Assembly (NCBI GenBank): GCA_039555135.1
Contig: CP114179.1
Coordinates: 4,092,001-4,156,000 of the forward strand
From: Phycisphaeraceae bacterium D3-23
GTDB taxonomy: Bacteria; Planctomycetota; Phycisphaerae; Phycisphaerales; Phycisphaeraceae
Direction of reading: 5' to 3'
DNA length: 64,000 bases
Shown here: positions 41,886 to 50,017 of the stretch, one piece after another
How the letters are laid out: each line of letters opens with the position of its first letter
How positions within the stretch are numbered: position 1 is the stretch's first letter
Translations under genes and position numbers: made by a program
Notes under the pieces: generated by a model
Told to the model about the DNA's origin: nothing
The model's database searches: none
The model's input: only the letters and a program-made list of their open reading frames with translations

Positions 41886-43664
41886 ATGCCCTACGCCTCC
41901 CTCCGAGAATTCGTGGATGCCCTGGACGCTGCGGGCGAGCTGCACCGCGTGGCCGAGCCGGTGTCGTGCATGCTCGAAGTCAGCGCGATCGCGGACCGAG
42001 TAAGTAAATCCGCCGCCGCAAATGTCTCGGGCAATGCCGAGAAGTTCGATCCGCTGCACCACACGCTGGGCGGCAAGGCCCTGCTCTTCGAAAACGTCAC
42101 GCTGCCCGACGGGGCGCGCTCCGAGGTCCCGCTGCTTATCAACGCGTTTGGCAGTTACCGCCGGGTCGAGATGGCGCTGGGCTGTGAGCAGGGCGGGCTC
42201 CAGCAGATCGCCGACAAGGTCGAGCAGCTTGTGAAGCCCGAGCCGCCGACGGGCCTGATGAATAAAATGAAGAAGGGGCTCGAACTCGCGAAGATCGCGC
42301 AGCTCCCGCCCAAGGTCGTGAAGTCCGGCCGGTGCCAGGAAGTCGTGGTGCAGGGCGACGATATCGACCTGCTGAAACTCCCCGTCATCCAGTGCTGGCC
42401 CGACGATGGCGACCCCCGGAAGTGTGGCTACCCGCTGTCGCCCGAGCAGGCGGGCACGGCCGACGGGCTTGGCCGATACATCACGCTGGCCGGGATGTAC
42501 ACCATCCACCCCGACGACGCGGGCAAGCCGGACGGCGAGCCGCGCACCAGCCGAAACGTCGGCATGTACCGCGCGCAGCTCATCGACGAAAAGCGCACGG
42601 CGATGCACTGGCACATCCACCACGACGGCGCGCGCCACTGGCGCGCCTGGAAAGAACACAACGAAGCAAGGGGCGACCACTCGGGCGGCATGCCCTGCGC
42701 GATCGTGCTGGGCGGCGAGAGTGTGTTGCCTTACGCCGCGACCGCGCCGCTGCCGCCGGGCATCAGCGAGCTGCTCTTCGCCGGCCTGCTCAACGACCAC
42801 GCGATCAAGATGGTCCGGTGCAAGACGATCGACATCCATGTCCCCGCGAACGCGGAGATCGTGATCGAAGGCACCGTCAGCACCGAGGCCGGCACGATCG
42901 GGTTCGACCCCCGCGCCGCGATGGCGGATGGCGGATTGCGGATGGGCGATCGCTCCGATCCTTCCGCCATCCGCGATCCGAAATCCGCCATTGGGACGGG
43001 CGCGATCCCGGGCTTGCGTACCGAGATCGAGGTGTTTGAGGGCCCCTTCGGCGACCACACCGGGTTCTACTCGCTGCCCGACCGCTACCCCGTCTTTACC
43101 GCATCCGCCGTGACGATGTGCAAAGACCCGCTCTACCCGACCACCATCGTCGGGCCGCCGCCCCAGGAAGATTACTACCTCGGCAAGGCCACCGAACGCA
43201 TCTTCCTCCCGCTGCTCAAGACCCTCGTCCCCGACATCATCGACTACGACCTGCCGATGTTCGGCTGCTTCCACAACTGCGCCTTCCTCAAGATCAAGAA
43301 GGAGTACCCGCTCCAGGCCCGACGGGTCATGCACGCGATCTGGGGTGCGGGGCAGATGGCGTGGACTAAGGTGATCGTCGTCGTCGACCACGACGTCGAT
43401 GTCCACAACCACGAGGACGTGCTGTTCCACCTCTGCGCGAATGCGGACCCGGGGCGCGACATCGAGATCGTCAACGGCCCGCTCGATATCCTCGACCACG
43501 CCGCGCCGCGACTCGGCGCAGGCCACAAGATCGGCTTCGACGCGACCCGCAAGGTCCCCGGCGAAGAAGTCAACGGCAACCCCGTCCGCGACTGGCCGAC
43601 GTACCTCGGGCAGCTCGACCTCGACGAGAAGCTTCAGGCGATTGTTGACGCGGCGAGCGCGTAG
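41886..43664 (+). CDS. ubiD: UbiD family decarboxylase with a repeat-derived insertion
   Basis: 592 residues. Family features: SLREFVDALDAAGELHRV, INAFGSYRRVEMALG, LKLPVIQCWPDDG, the RNVGMYRAQLIDEKRTAMHW core, GEPFGDHTG-like EGPFGDHTGFYS and VDHDVDVHNHEDVLFH. UbiD enzymes decarboxylate aromatic or unsaturated acids with prenylated FMN; whether this works in menaquinone/ubiquinone synthesis or another pathway is not clear, and ubiX is not nearby. Residues 346-369 are encoded by a palindromic repeat. The first ATG is used; no Shine-Dalgarno is seen. Confidence 0.88.
   Translation: MPYASLREFVDALDAAGELHRVAEPVSCMLEVSAIADRVSKSAAANVSGNAEKFDPLHHTLGGKALLFENVTLPDGARSEVPLLINAFGSYRRVEMALGCEQGGLQQIADKVEQLVKPEPPTGLMNKMKKGLELAKIAQLPPKVVKSGRCQEVVVQGDDIDLLKLPVIQCWPDDGDPRKCGYPLSPEQAGTADGLGRYITLAGMYTIHPDDAGKPDGEPRTSRNVGMYRAQLIDEKRTAMHWHIHHDGARHWRAWKEHNEARGDHSGGMPCAIVLGGESVLPYAATAPLPPGISELLFAGLLNDHAIKMVRCKTIDIHVPANAEIVIEGTVSTEAGTIGFDPRAAMADGGLRMGDRSDPSAIRDPKSAIGTGAIPGLRTEIEVFEGPFGDHTGFYSLPDRYPVFTASAVTMCKDPLYPTTIVGPPPQEDYYLGKATERIFLPLLKTLVPDIIDYDLPMFGCFHNCAFLKIKKEYPLQARRVMHAIWGAGQMAWTKVIVVVDHDVDVHNHEDVLFHLCANADPGRDIEIVNGPLDILDHAAPRLGAGHKIGFDATRKVPGEEVNGNPVRDWPTYLGQLDLDEKLQAIVDAASA
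42921..42992. repeat. Palindromic repeat (GGCGGAT-type) in frame inside ubiD
   Basis: Left arm 42921-42950 of ATGGCGGATGGCGGATTGCG character; right arm 42963-42992 of complementary GCCATCCGCGATCCGAAATC character. Encodes MADGGLRMGDRSDPSAIRDP then KSAI. A similar CCATCCGCCATCGCCCAACC string lies just upstream of the ubiD start (41865-41884). Confidence 0.8.
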
Positions 43665-43681
43665 GGCCATCCATTACAAAA

Positions 43682-43710
43682 GAAGCCCACGGATTGCATC
43701 CGTGGGTCTT
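43682..43710. terminator. Terminator hairpin between convergent ubiD and esterase-like gene
   Basis: Stem AAGCCCACGGAT/ATCCGTGGGTCTT; usable by both strands. Confidence 0.7.
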
Positions 43711-43736
43711 CCGGCGTTGCCGAATGCATGTCAGTG

Positions 43737-44954
43737 TTAGTCCAGCCCAAACAACTCCGGGAAAAACTGCGCGCTGCCGATGTCCGGGTCGTTGCGCATG
43801 TTTCGGTAACGCACGATCGCGCTTCGGCTGTGCTCGCGCATCGATTCGCCCAAGAGCTGGCACTGGCGCGGGTGCAGCCGCATGATCGTCCAGCTCGTGT
43901 TTTCGGTGATCGCCAGGTCGTCGAACTGACTCAGCAGCAGCAGCGGCGGGTCGTCGGCCGAGACAAGCTCGGCGGGGCTGATGTCCTCGACGATCTCGAT
44001 GAGTTCCTTGTCGTCGAAGGGGTCGAGATAGTTGACGCCAAGCCAGGCCGGGAGGTAGCGCTCGTGGTTGTTGAGCGGGAGATCGTTGTCCTCCCAGTAG
44101 CGCGGGTCGAAAGACGCGAGCGGGTTGATCGCCATCGCGCCGGACACGCGGGTGGACTGTGCCATGAGCCCGACCTCGTCGTAGGGGTCTTGCTCGACAA
44201 CCCGGTTTCCACGCTGCCGGCGCTCGCGCGCGTTGGGCTGCTCGGCTAAATCGTCGTGCAACGCGAGGTACAGCGCGAGGTTGGCGCCCGAGTCCTGCCC
44301 GGCGGCGGCGAAGCGTTCGGGGTGGAGGTTGTACTCGTCTGCGTTGAGGCGGAGGAACTGGATCGCGCGGGCCGCGTCGTCAAAGCAGGCGGGGAACGGC
44401 TCGTCACGGGTGTAGCGGTAGTTGACGCTGGCGACCGAGATGCCGCTGGCGAGCAGTGCGCGGGTGTCGATCTGGACATCGCTCTTGTCGCCGGTGACGA
44501 ACTGGCCGCCGTGGAAGTAGACCACCAATGGTCGGGGCCCGGGCCGGTCTTCGTCGGCCGGGGCGAGGTAGAGATCGATGCGGTGCTGCTCGTGGTCGCC
44601 GTAGGCGATGTCACGGTGGGTCGGCCCCCGCTGCCGGCCGCGGTCACGCCCGCGGCCACGATCGCGCTGCTGCTCTTCCCACTCCTCGGTGCGTGCATCA
44701 ATAAACTCACGCGCCTCGTCGGCGGTCAGGATGCCGTCCGCGTCCGCGTCGGAGTCGGGGAAACGTTCGAGGATGCGCTCGAGGTTGCGGTTGTTCTCGC
44801 TGGTGGCGTCGTCGGGGATGTCGAAGCGGTCACGGCGGTTGTTGCCGTCGTCCTCGTCCTGCGCCGAGGCGATGCCGTTCGGCAACGCGCCCAGGACGGC
44901 CATCACCAGCAGGTACATCAGATTCCGCATCGTCGCGGCGTGTCGCAGTCCCAT
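43737..44954 (-). CDS. Exported alpha/beta-hydrolase (HSL/BD-FAE-like) with unusual nucleophile elbow
   Basis: 405 residues with GGAG 7 nt before the ATG. Signal peptide (YLLVMAVLGALPNGIASA), then a single EF-hand-like DSDADADGILTADEA and a basic linker (RGRGRDRGRQRG). The hydrolase part has the oxyanion motif VVYFHGGQF of the HSL/BD-FAE type and a typical DVQIDTRALLASGISVASVNYRY. At the nucleophile elbow, where GxSxG is expected, it reads GQDSG: Asp221 is in the serine position, with a Ser one residue on. Activity is therefore uncertain. Convergent with ubiD. Confidence 0.82.
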   Translation of the reverse strand: MGLRHAATMRNLMYLLVMAVLGALPNGIASAQDEDDGNNRRDRFDIPDDATSENNRNLERILERFPDSDADADGILTADEAREFIDARTEEWEEQQRDRGRGRDRGRQRGPTHRDIAYGDHEQHRIDLYLAPADEDRPGPRPLVVYFHGGQFVTGDKSDVQIDTRALLASGISVASVNYRYTRDEPFPACFDDAARAIQFLRLNADEYNLHPERFAAAGQDSGANLALYLALHDDLAEQPNARERRQRGNRVVEQDPYDEVGLMAQSTRVSGAMAINPLASFDPRYWEDNDLPLNNHERYLPAWLGVNYLDPFDDKELIEIVEDISPAELVSADDPPLLLLSQFDDLAITENTSWTIMRLHPRQCQLLGESMREHSRSAIVRYRNMRNDPDIGSAQFFPELFGLD

Positions 44955-45105
44955 CGATAAACTCCAGGTGGGGCGGTCGTCTCCATCCATCGCGTCGGCC
45001 CATCGGCCTGCGATTCATTTTATCCTATCGGTCCGCCTTGCCCTACAAGCCGACCCGGATTTTCGAGATAGACCTGTTTCTTGCCGTCTTACAAAGGATG
45101 CCAAC

Positions 45106-45582
45106 ATGCCCAAACCAAAGACTTGGTCCGCCTACCTCGCCGGCGAGGTCCACTCGGACTGGCGTGAACAGGTCCGTCAGCGTGCCGAGGCGGCCGGCCT
45201 GCCCGTGGTGTTTACGGCCCCCGTCACCGACCATGACGCCTCGGACGCCGCCGGCGATACACTCGGCCCGGCCCCGGCGGGCGACGGCTCATGCTACGGC
45301 AAGTCGTTCTGGCGCGATCGGCAGTCGGCCGGGGTCAACGCGATCCGTACCCGCACGCTGATCGCACAGGCCGACATCGTCGTCGTCCGCTTCGGCGAGC
45401 AGTACAAGCAATGGAACGCGGCCTTCGACGCCGGCTACGCCAGCGCGCTGGGCAAGCCGGTGATCACGCTGCACGACCCGTCGCTGACCCACGCGCTCAA
45501 GGAAGTTGACGCCGCCGCGAGTGCGGTTGCGCAAACCCCGGAGCAGGTGGTTGAGGTGCTGCGGTATGTGGTGGCCCAGTAG
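45106..45582 (+). CDS. YtoQ family protein (nucleoside 2-deoxyribosyltransferase-like fold)
   Basis: 158 residues. Signature at the start WSAYLAGEVHSDWREQVRQ, then VVFTAPVTDHDASDAAGDTL and ADIVVVRFGEQYKQWNAAFD with the ALGKPVITLHD end. This is the layout of YtoQ proteins, related to nucleoside deoxyribosyltransferases; function unknown. AAAGGA lies upstream. A long in-frame reading upstream from 44608 covers the divergent gene and is rejected. Confidence 0.82.
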   Translation: MPKPKTWSAYLAGEVHSDWREQVRQRAEAAGLPVVFTAPVTDHDASDAAGDTLGPAPAGDGSCYGKSFWRDRQSAGVNAIRTRTLIAQADIVVVRFGEQYKQWNAAFDAGYASALGKPVITLHDPSLTHALKEVDAAASAVAQTPEQVVEVLRYVVAQ

Positions 45583-45619
45583 TGAGAACGTAGCGACGGC
45601 TACAAGGTGTAGAGAATCT

Positions 45620-46534
45620 ATGAGAAATAGACTGATTTCTAAAAGTGTGATGGCCGTCTTGATTCTGCATCTGTGGCTGGCCGCAAGTCCCGCGCTGGCG
45701 GAGAACGAGGCACCGCCGGTGGAGGTGGTTTACAAACAGGTGGTCGATGCCGAGGGCGAGCCCTACGACCTGCGTCTGCATATCTTCTACCCCGAGGGGT
45801 GGAGCGCGGATGATGCCCGGCCCGCGATTGTTTTTTACTTCGGCGGCGGTTGGAACGGCGGTCAGCCCGAGCAGTTCTTCCCGCACTGCCGCGACCTGGC
45901 GGCGCACGGGATGGTCGCGATCAGCGCGGACTACCGCGTGCGTTCTCGGCACGGGACATCGCCGATCGCGTGTGTCGAGGACGGCCGATCCGCGATCCGG
46001 TATCTGCGGGCCCACGCAGACGAGTTGGGGATCGACGTCGATCGCGTGATCGCCGGGGGCGGCTCGGCCGGGGGGCATGTCGCGGCCGCGTCGGCGCTGT
46101 GCGACGACATCAACGACCCGGCGGACGACGCCGAGGTGAGCGCGACCCCGAACGCGCTGGTCCTGTTCAACCCGGTGCTCGATACCTCACGTCAGTCCGG
46201 GTTCGGCGGCAATCGGCTGGGTGACGACCACCTCCGGCTCTCCCCGGTCCACCGTGTTTCCCAAGGGCAGCCGGCCTCGATCGTCTTTCATGGCGACGCC
46301 GACCGCACGGTCCCGATCTCCGTCGCGCGGCGGTTTGCCGAGGCCTGCGAAGGTGTTGGAGCACGCAGCGAACTTGTCGAGTATGAAGGCCAGCCGCATG
46401 GCTTTTTCAACCACCCGGCGTTCCGACGGGGCAACGACCTCTCGGTCTATACCGACACGATCGAGCGGACCGTCACGTTTCTGCGGTCGCTGGACCTGCT
46501 GGAACCCGCAGAGGCAGATCAACCCGGCGATTGA
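45620..46534 (+). CDS. Exported alpha/beta-hydrolase, BD-FAE/esterase type
   Basis: 304 residues. Signal peptide (VMAVLILHLWLAASPALA), then YDLRLHIFYPEGW, oxyanion region IVFYFGGGWNGG, MVAISADYRVRSRHG, the intact elbow GGGSAGGHVAAASAL, ASIVFHGDADRTVPI (catalytic Asp) and EGQPHGFFN (catalytic His). An active secreted esterase or xylan/feruloyl-esterase-like enzyme is likely; natural substrate unknown. It lies 37 bp after ytoQ-like gene and may be cotranscribed. Confidence 0.87.
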   Translation: MRNRLISKSVMAVLILHLWLAASPALAENEAPPVEVVYKQVVDAEGEPYDLRLHIFYPEGWSADDARPAIVFYFGGGWNGGQPEQFFPHCRDLAAHGMVAISADYRVRSRHGTSPIACVEDGRSAIRYLRAHADELGIDVDRVIAGGGSAGGHVAAASALCDDINDPADDAEVSATPNALVLFNPVLDTSRQSGFGGNRLGDDHLRLSPVHRVSQGQPASIVFHGDADRTVPISVARRFAEACEGVGARSELVEYEGQPHGFFNHPAFRRGNDLSVYTDTIERTVTFLRSLDLLEPAEADQPGD

Positions 46535-46701
46535 TCGGATGCGCAGGGCCTTGATCCCGCAGGAGGGTGCCGGGCCCGTAGGCGAACCTGCGGTTAGGCC
46601 TTGCCGTAGTAGCAGCGATCTGGGACTATGCCTGCGACGCTGGCGGCGTGAGGGGCGTGAGGGGCGTGGGGCCGACGACTCACCTACCACCGGAGCACGC
46701 G
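46535..46701 (+). other. Intergenic, no feature recognised
   Basis: GC-rich 167-bp gap; the GGAG at its right end serves the next gene. Confidence 0.5.
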
Positions 46702-48333
46702 ATGCCATCTTTCTTCTGCCGGTCTCGCCGACGCTTGTTGTTGGCCGGCATGCTGTGTTTGACGCTGTCTGCTTCACCCGCATTGGCGGCGTGGTCGCCG
46801 CCGCTGCCCGAGGGGGTTGAGCCGCAGGTGCTGCTGATTACCGACGAATCGCTCGCCGAGGCGTGGCAGGACTTCGCGGTCTTCAAGACCCGGCTGGGCC
46901 GGCCGACGACGATCCTCACCGTCCAAGAGATCGACGCCGAGTACGAGGGCGACGACATCCAACAGAAGATCCGCGCCGCGGTGCAGGACTACATCGAAAA
47001 CCACGGCTCTAAGTACATCGTCCTGGGCGGCGACAGCGCGCCCGGCACCTGGCCTCAGGGCGGCGGGCTCGTCCCCGACCGCGACACGGTCCACCGCGCG
47101 ATGCGCTACCGCGACATCCCCACCGACCTCTACTACCTGAGCCCCGGCGACAACGACTGGGACGCCAACGCCAACGGCGTCTACGGCGAATGGCCGGCCG
47201 ACATGGAAGCCGTCGCGTACACCCACCCGTCGGGCGCTTCGATCGGACGCATCCCGGTACGCACCGCCGAGGATGTCGCGGCCTACACCGACAAGGTTGT
47301 GGACTACGAGACCAACTACCCCGCAGGCGACTTCGCCGAGGGGCTGATCTACAGCAACACGGTCGATGGCTCCGAGCCCAAGGTCCGCCGAAGCTGGGAC
47401 GATTATGTCTCGAACATCTGGCCCCAGGGCGAGGTCTTCCGCTTCTACCACACCGAGACCTATTGGGACGAGGATGAAACGGGCGACTACGCGCTCAACA
47501 CCGAGCACTGGCTCGACGTCATCAACAACCAGACGGCCGGGAAGATGCACATGCACGGCCACGGGATGCTCGGGTTCTGGGTCCTCGAAGATGATGGCGG
47601 CCACACCCTTGCCGACCAGAGCATCGTCGATCGGCTCACCAACGGGGACGCATACCTGGTGATGACGACGGTGTCGTGTTTCACGGGCCAGTACGACGGC
47701 CGGGACGACCCGAGTATCACCGAGAGCATGCTCCGCGCCCCCAACCGCGGTGCGGTGGCGATCCTCGCGCCGTCGCGCGAGGGCGTGCCGATCTTCCACA
47801 ACCCGCGCGAGGACTTCCGGCTGATGGTCGAGGAGGGCAAGCTCGATGGGACGACGGAGTCGATGACGCGCTACTGGATGGCCGGGCTGTCACCGACGGA
47901 TGACGGCTCGTACCGCACGCTGGGCGAGGCGTTTATCACGATGAAGGGCGAGATGGCCGAGCACGCGGTGCAGACGGCCGGGTACCACTGGTGCCAGTGC
48001 GAGCTGAGCTTCCTGGGCGACCCGACGCTGGACATGCGGGCCAATGCGGTGGTGACGCCGGAAGTTGGGTGCGTACTTGCCATACCTGGGCGTGGCGTTG
48101 GGGGAGTGACTTATGGTTTCACCACAGACCTTAGGACGCCGATGCATGCCACGGCTTGCGTATGGAACGGAGACGATGTGTATGTCGTTGTCCCGATCGG
48201 TGACGATGGCAAGTTCAACGTGTGGTTGCCAGAAAACTCTGGCAGCGATTGGACGGTCACAGTCTCCGGCCCCAGTCTGAACGCCGTGACGCTTGAGCAG
48301 TCGGATATTCGCAGTGAGCAGGATACGCAATAG
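46702..48333 (+). CDS. Secreted peptidase C25 (gingipain-like) family protein
   Basis: 543 residues from the ATG with GGAG upstream. Signal peptide (LLLAGMLCLTLSASPALA). The gingipain-like domain begins PQVLLITDESLAEAWQDF and has IQQKIRAAVQDYIENHGSKY, YIVLGGDSAP, a probable catalytic His in HMHGHGML near residue 285 and the Cys in TTVSCFTGQYD at residue 326, followed by NRGAVAILAPS. C25 peptidases are extracellular cysteine proteases. The C-terminal 100 residues form an extra beta domain encoded by visibly less GC-rich DNA. Confidence 0.85.
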   Translation: MPSFFCRSRRRLLLAGMLCLTLSASPALAAWSPPLPEGVEPQVLLITDESLAEAWQDFAVFKTRLGRPTTILTVQEIDAEYEGDDIQQKIRAAVQDYIENHGSKYIVLGGDSAPGTWPQGGGLVPDRDTVHRAMRYRDIPTDLYYLSPGDNDWDANANGVYGEWPADMEAVAYTHPSGASIGRIPVRTAEDVAAYTDKVVDYETNYPAGDFAEGLIYSNTVDGSEPKVRRSWDDYVSNIWPQGEVFRFYHTETYWDEDETGDYALNTEHWLDVINNQTAGKMHMHGHGMLGFWVLEDDGGHTLADQSIVDRLTNGDAYLVMTTVSCFTGQYDGRDDPSITESMLRAPNRGAVAILAPSREGVPIFHNPREDFRLMVEEGKLDGTTESMTRYWMAGLSPTDDGSYRTLGEAFITMKGEMAEHAVQTAGYHWCQCELSFLGDPTLDMRANAVVTPEVGCVLAIPGRGVGGVTYGFTTDLRTPMHATACVWNGDDVYVVVPIGDDGKFNVWLPENSGSDWTVTVSGPSLNAVTLEQSDIRSEQDTQ

Positions 48334-48338
48334 GCAGC

Positions 48339-48366
48339 GAAGCCCACGCTCGCCGAGCGTGGGCTT
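48339..48366 (+). terminator. Terminator of the C25 peptidase gene
   Basis: Stem AAGCCCACGCTCG/CGAGCGTGGGCTT. Confidence 0.75.
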
Positions 48367-48395
48367 GAGGTATGGCCCCAACATTCAAAACGACA

Positions 48396-48422
48396 AGCCC
48401 GCGCGGACGCGCGGGCTTTTTC
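48396..48422 (+). terminator. Second hairpin, GC stem with T-run
   Basis: AAGCCCGCGCGG/CGCGCGGGCTTTTT; it lies right before the promoter of the next gene. Confidence 0.7.
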
Positions 48423-48423
48423 G

Positions 48424-48429
48424 TATGCT
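48424..48429 (+). promoter_or_regulatory. -10-like hexamer for leaderless lipoprotein gene
   Basis: TATGCT ends 6 nt before the ATG at 48436. Confidence 0.45.
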
Positions 48430-48435
48430 CACGGG

Positions 48436-49008
48436 ATGCCGAACATCCGCTTGACCGTTGTGTTGTGTTTGCTCGTTGTAGCGACCTCCGGCTGCGCCGT
48501 CACCGAGCCCGACGACCGTGACACCGCGCGTGTCCGCGCGGCGGTCGGGGACGGCGAAGCGGTATCGATCTCCGATCTCGCAAGCGACCTGGGCATCTCG
48601 GAAGTTGCGGTGGTGGAGGCGATGCCCGAGTCGATGCGCGTCAAGCTGCCCGTCGATGACCTCGCGGCCACGTTCGCCGCGGTTTGTGAGGTGGCGCCGG
48701 TTGAGCTCGAGTTCTTCGGGCTCCCCGGGGCCGTCGCGACGAGCACCGAATCTCGCATAGTCGTTGTGTCGCTCACGGCGGATAGGATTGTGTTGCGAGC
48801 TGCGGATGGAAATCCGGCGGTCCATCTCGTGCCGGAAAATGTTGTCTATGTTTATCTTGTCAGACGGCCGCGAGATGGCAATCCCACTCAAGGACGCCTG
48901 ATCTTTTTTTACGACAGTGGGGGAGCACCTGTCATGGTGTGGAGCACCACGGCAGACTCCGGCTCAATCCGTGCGTTCGATCAGTTGTGGACACGTTACG
49001 AAAACTAA
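48436..49008 (+). CDS. Lipoprotein with HutX/ChuX-like domain
   Basis: 190 residues. Lipobox VVATSGC near residue 20. The following part, ISDLASDLGISEVAVVEAMP, resembles the helix-turn of HutX/ChuX haem-carrier proteins (LGxSExxVVxAxP), and the rest keeps their length and beta pattern, including VYVYLVRRPRDGNPTQGRLIFFYDSGG near the end (the RRSLQFFD region of HutX). Known HutX proteins are cytoplasmic, so a lipid-anchored form would be odd. The family call is tentative. Codon use becomes less GC-rich from about 48750. Confidence 0.65.
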   Translation: MPNIRLTVVLCLLVVATSGCAVTEPDDRDTARVRAAVGDGEAVSISDLASDLGISEVAVVEAMPESMRVKLPVDDLAATFAAVCEVAPVELEFFGLPGAVATSTESRIVVVSLTADRIVLRAADGNPAVHLVPENVVYVYLVRRPRDGNPTQGRLIFFYDSGGAPVMVWSTTADSGSIRAFDQLWTRYEN

Positions 49009-49037
49009 AGCCCGGGGGTGGTCATCCCCGGGCTTTA
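49007..49037. terminator. Bidirectional terminator hairpin
   Basis: Stem AAAGCCCGGGG/CCCCGGGCTTT with loop GTGGTCAT, between convergent genes. Confidence 0.75.
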
Positions 49038-49069
49038 CGGCTTGCGTTGATGTGGATGTGATGCCATCG

Positions 49070-49960
49070 CTACGCCGCCGCGACGCCCTTGTTGCCGCCG
49101 CCGAAGTTGCCCGATGCCATCTCCTGCATGACGAATCCGATGGCGGCGGGGACGAAGACGAGCAGGGGGATGATGAGGGCGCTGCCCGAGAGCCCGTCGG
49201 TGACGGTGCCGCGGAAGGAGTCGATCGAGAGCAGCAGGGCGATCATGCCGAACACGGCGATGGTTGCGCCGCTCACGGAGGTGAACAGGTGGATGGAGAT
49301 CTTGAACAGCGCGAACGCGAGGATGCCGCAGACCAGGAGCCCGACGAGTGCGCCGATCCAGTACATGTCGGCCGGCGTTGCCTCGGCGATCTTGCCGAGC
49401 ATGGACTCTGCGGGGTTCGCTCCGGTCGCGCCGGCGGCTTCGTAAGCGTTGACGCGCGTCGCGTACGCCGTGTCGAACGTCCGGCAGATGCCTGCCCACA
49501 GGTTCGCCCCGATAAACGCGCCCGACAAGCCGCCGAGTACGGCGACGGCGAATTTCATCAGCGGGAAGGACATCACCGCAAGCAGCAGCCCGAGGCAGGC
49601 CGCGACGATAAACGGTGGGGCCTGGATCGCGAGCCCGAACCAGTAGCCCAGCCCGGACCCGAGCGCCACGATGAGGGCGACGGTGGCGATCTTGTAGAAC
49701 TTGTAGCCGTTGAGCAGGCAGACCATTCCGACGACCATGAAGACGATCGCCCAGATCGTTCCGAGTTGGCTGAGGTGGGCGATGAGCTCGTCGGGCTTGG
49801 CGAGTGTGTCGCCGCGTGAAAAGATATCGACACCGGTCTCGAAGAGGCGGTGGGCCTCGAACCAGATATTGATGGTCCCGGCCGATTCGGGTGCCGCTGT
49901 CGGGGCAGCCGTCGTCGCCGCGGCGGTGTCGGACGTTGTTTGCGCAAGGGATAGGTTCAT
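49070..49960 (-). CDS. Polytopic membrane protein of unknown function
   Basis: 296 residues. After an Ala/Thr-rich, signal-like or cytoplasmic N-terminus, about seven membrane helices can be drawn (IWAIVFMVVGMVCLLNGY, IATVALIVALGSGLGYWFGL, FIVAACLGLLLAVMSFPLMK, YWIGALVGLLVCGILAFALF, ALIIPLLVFVPAAIGFVMQ). The layout recalls DUF4203/TM7-type proteins. GGAG upstream of the ATG. Next gene upstream (50018-50929) is a similar type of membrane protein, 57 bp away on the same strand, so a two-gene operon is likely. Confidence 0.72.
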   Translation of the reverse strand: MNLSLAQTTSDTAAATTAAPTAAPESAGTINIWFEAHRLFETGVDIFSRGDTLAKPDELIAHLSQLGTIWAIVFMVVGMVCLLNGYKFYKIATVALIVALGSGLGYWFGLAIQAPPFIVAACLGLLLAVMSFPLMKFAVAVLGGLSGAFIGANLWAGICRTFDTAYATRVNAYEAAGATGANPAESMLGKIAEATPADMYWIGALVGLLVCGILAFALFKISIHLFTSVSGATIAVFGMIALLLSIDSFRGTVTDGLSGSALIIPLLVFVPAAIGFVMQEMASGNFGGGNKGVAAA

Positions 49961-50017
49961 CGGTCGGCTCCGTTTTGAGCGCCGATGGACCTGCGAAGTC
50001 CGTTGACCTTCCGGCGC

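Noticed and set aside
46648-46701. 18-codon upstream extension of the C25 peptidase gene
   Set aside because: The signal peptide begins at the internal ATG, which has GGAG at good spacing.
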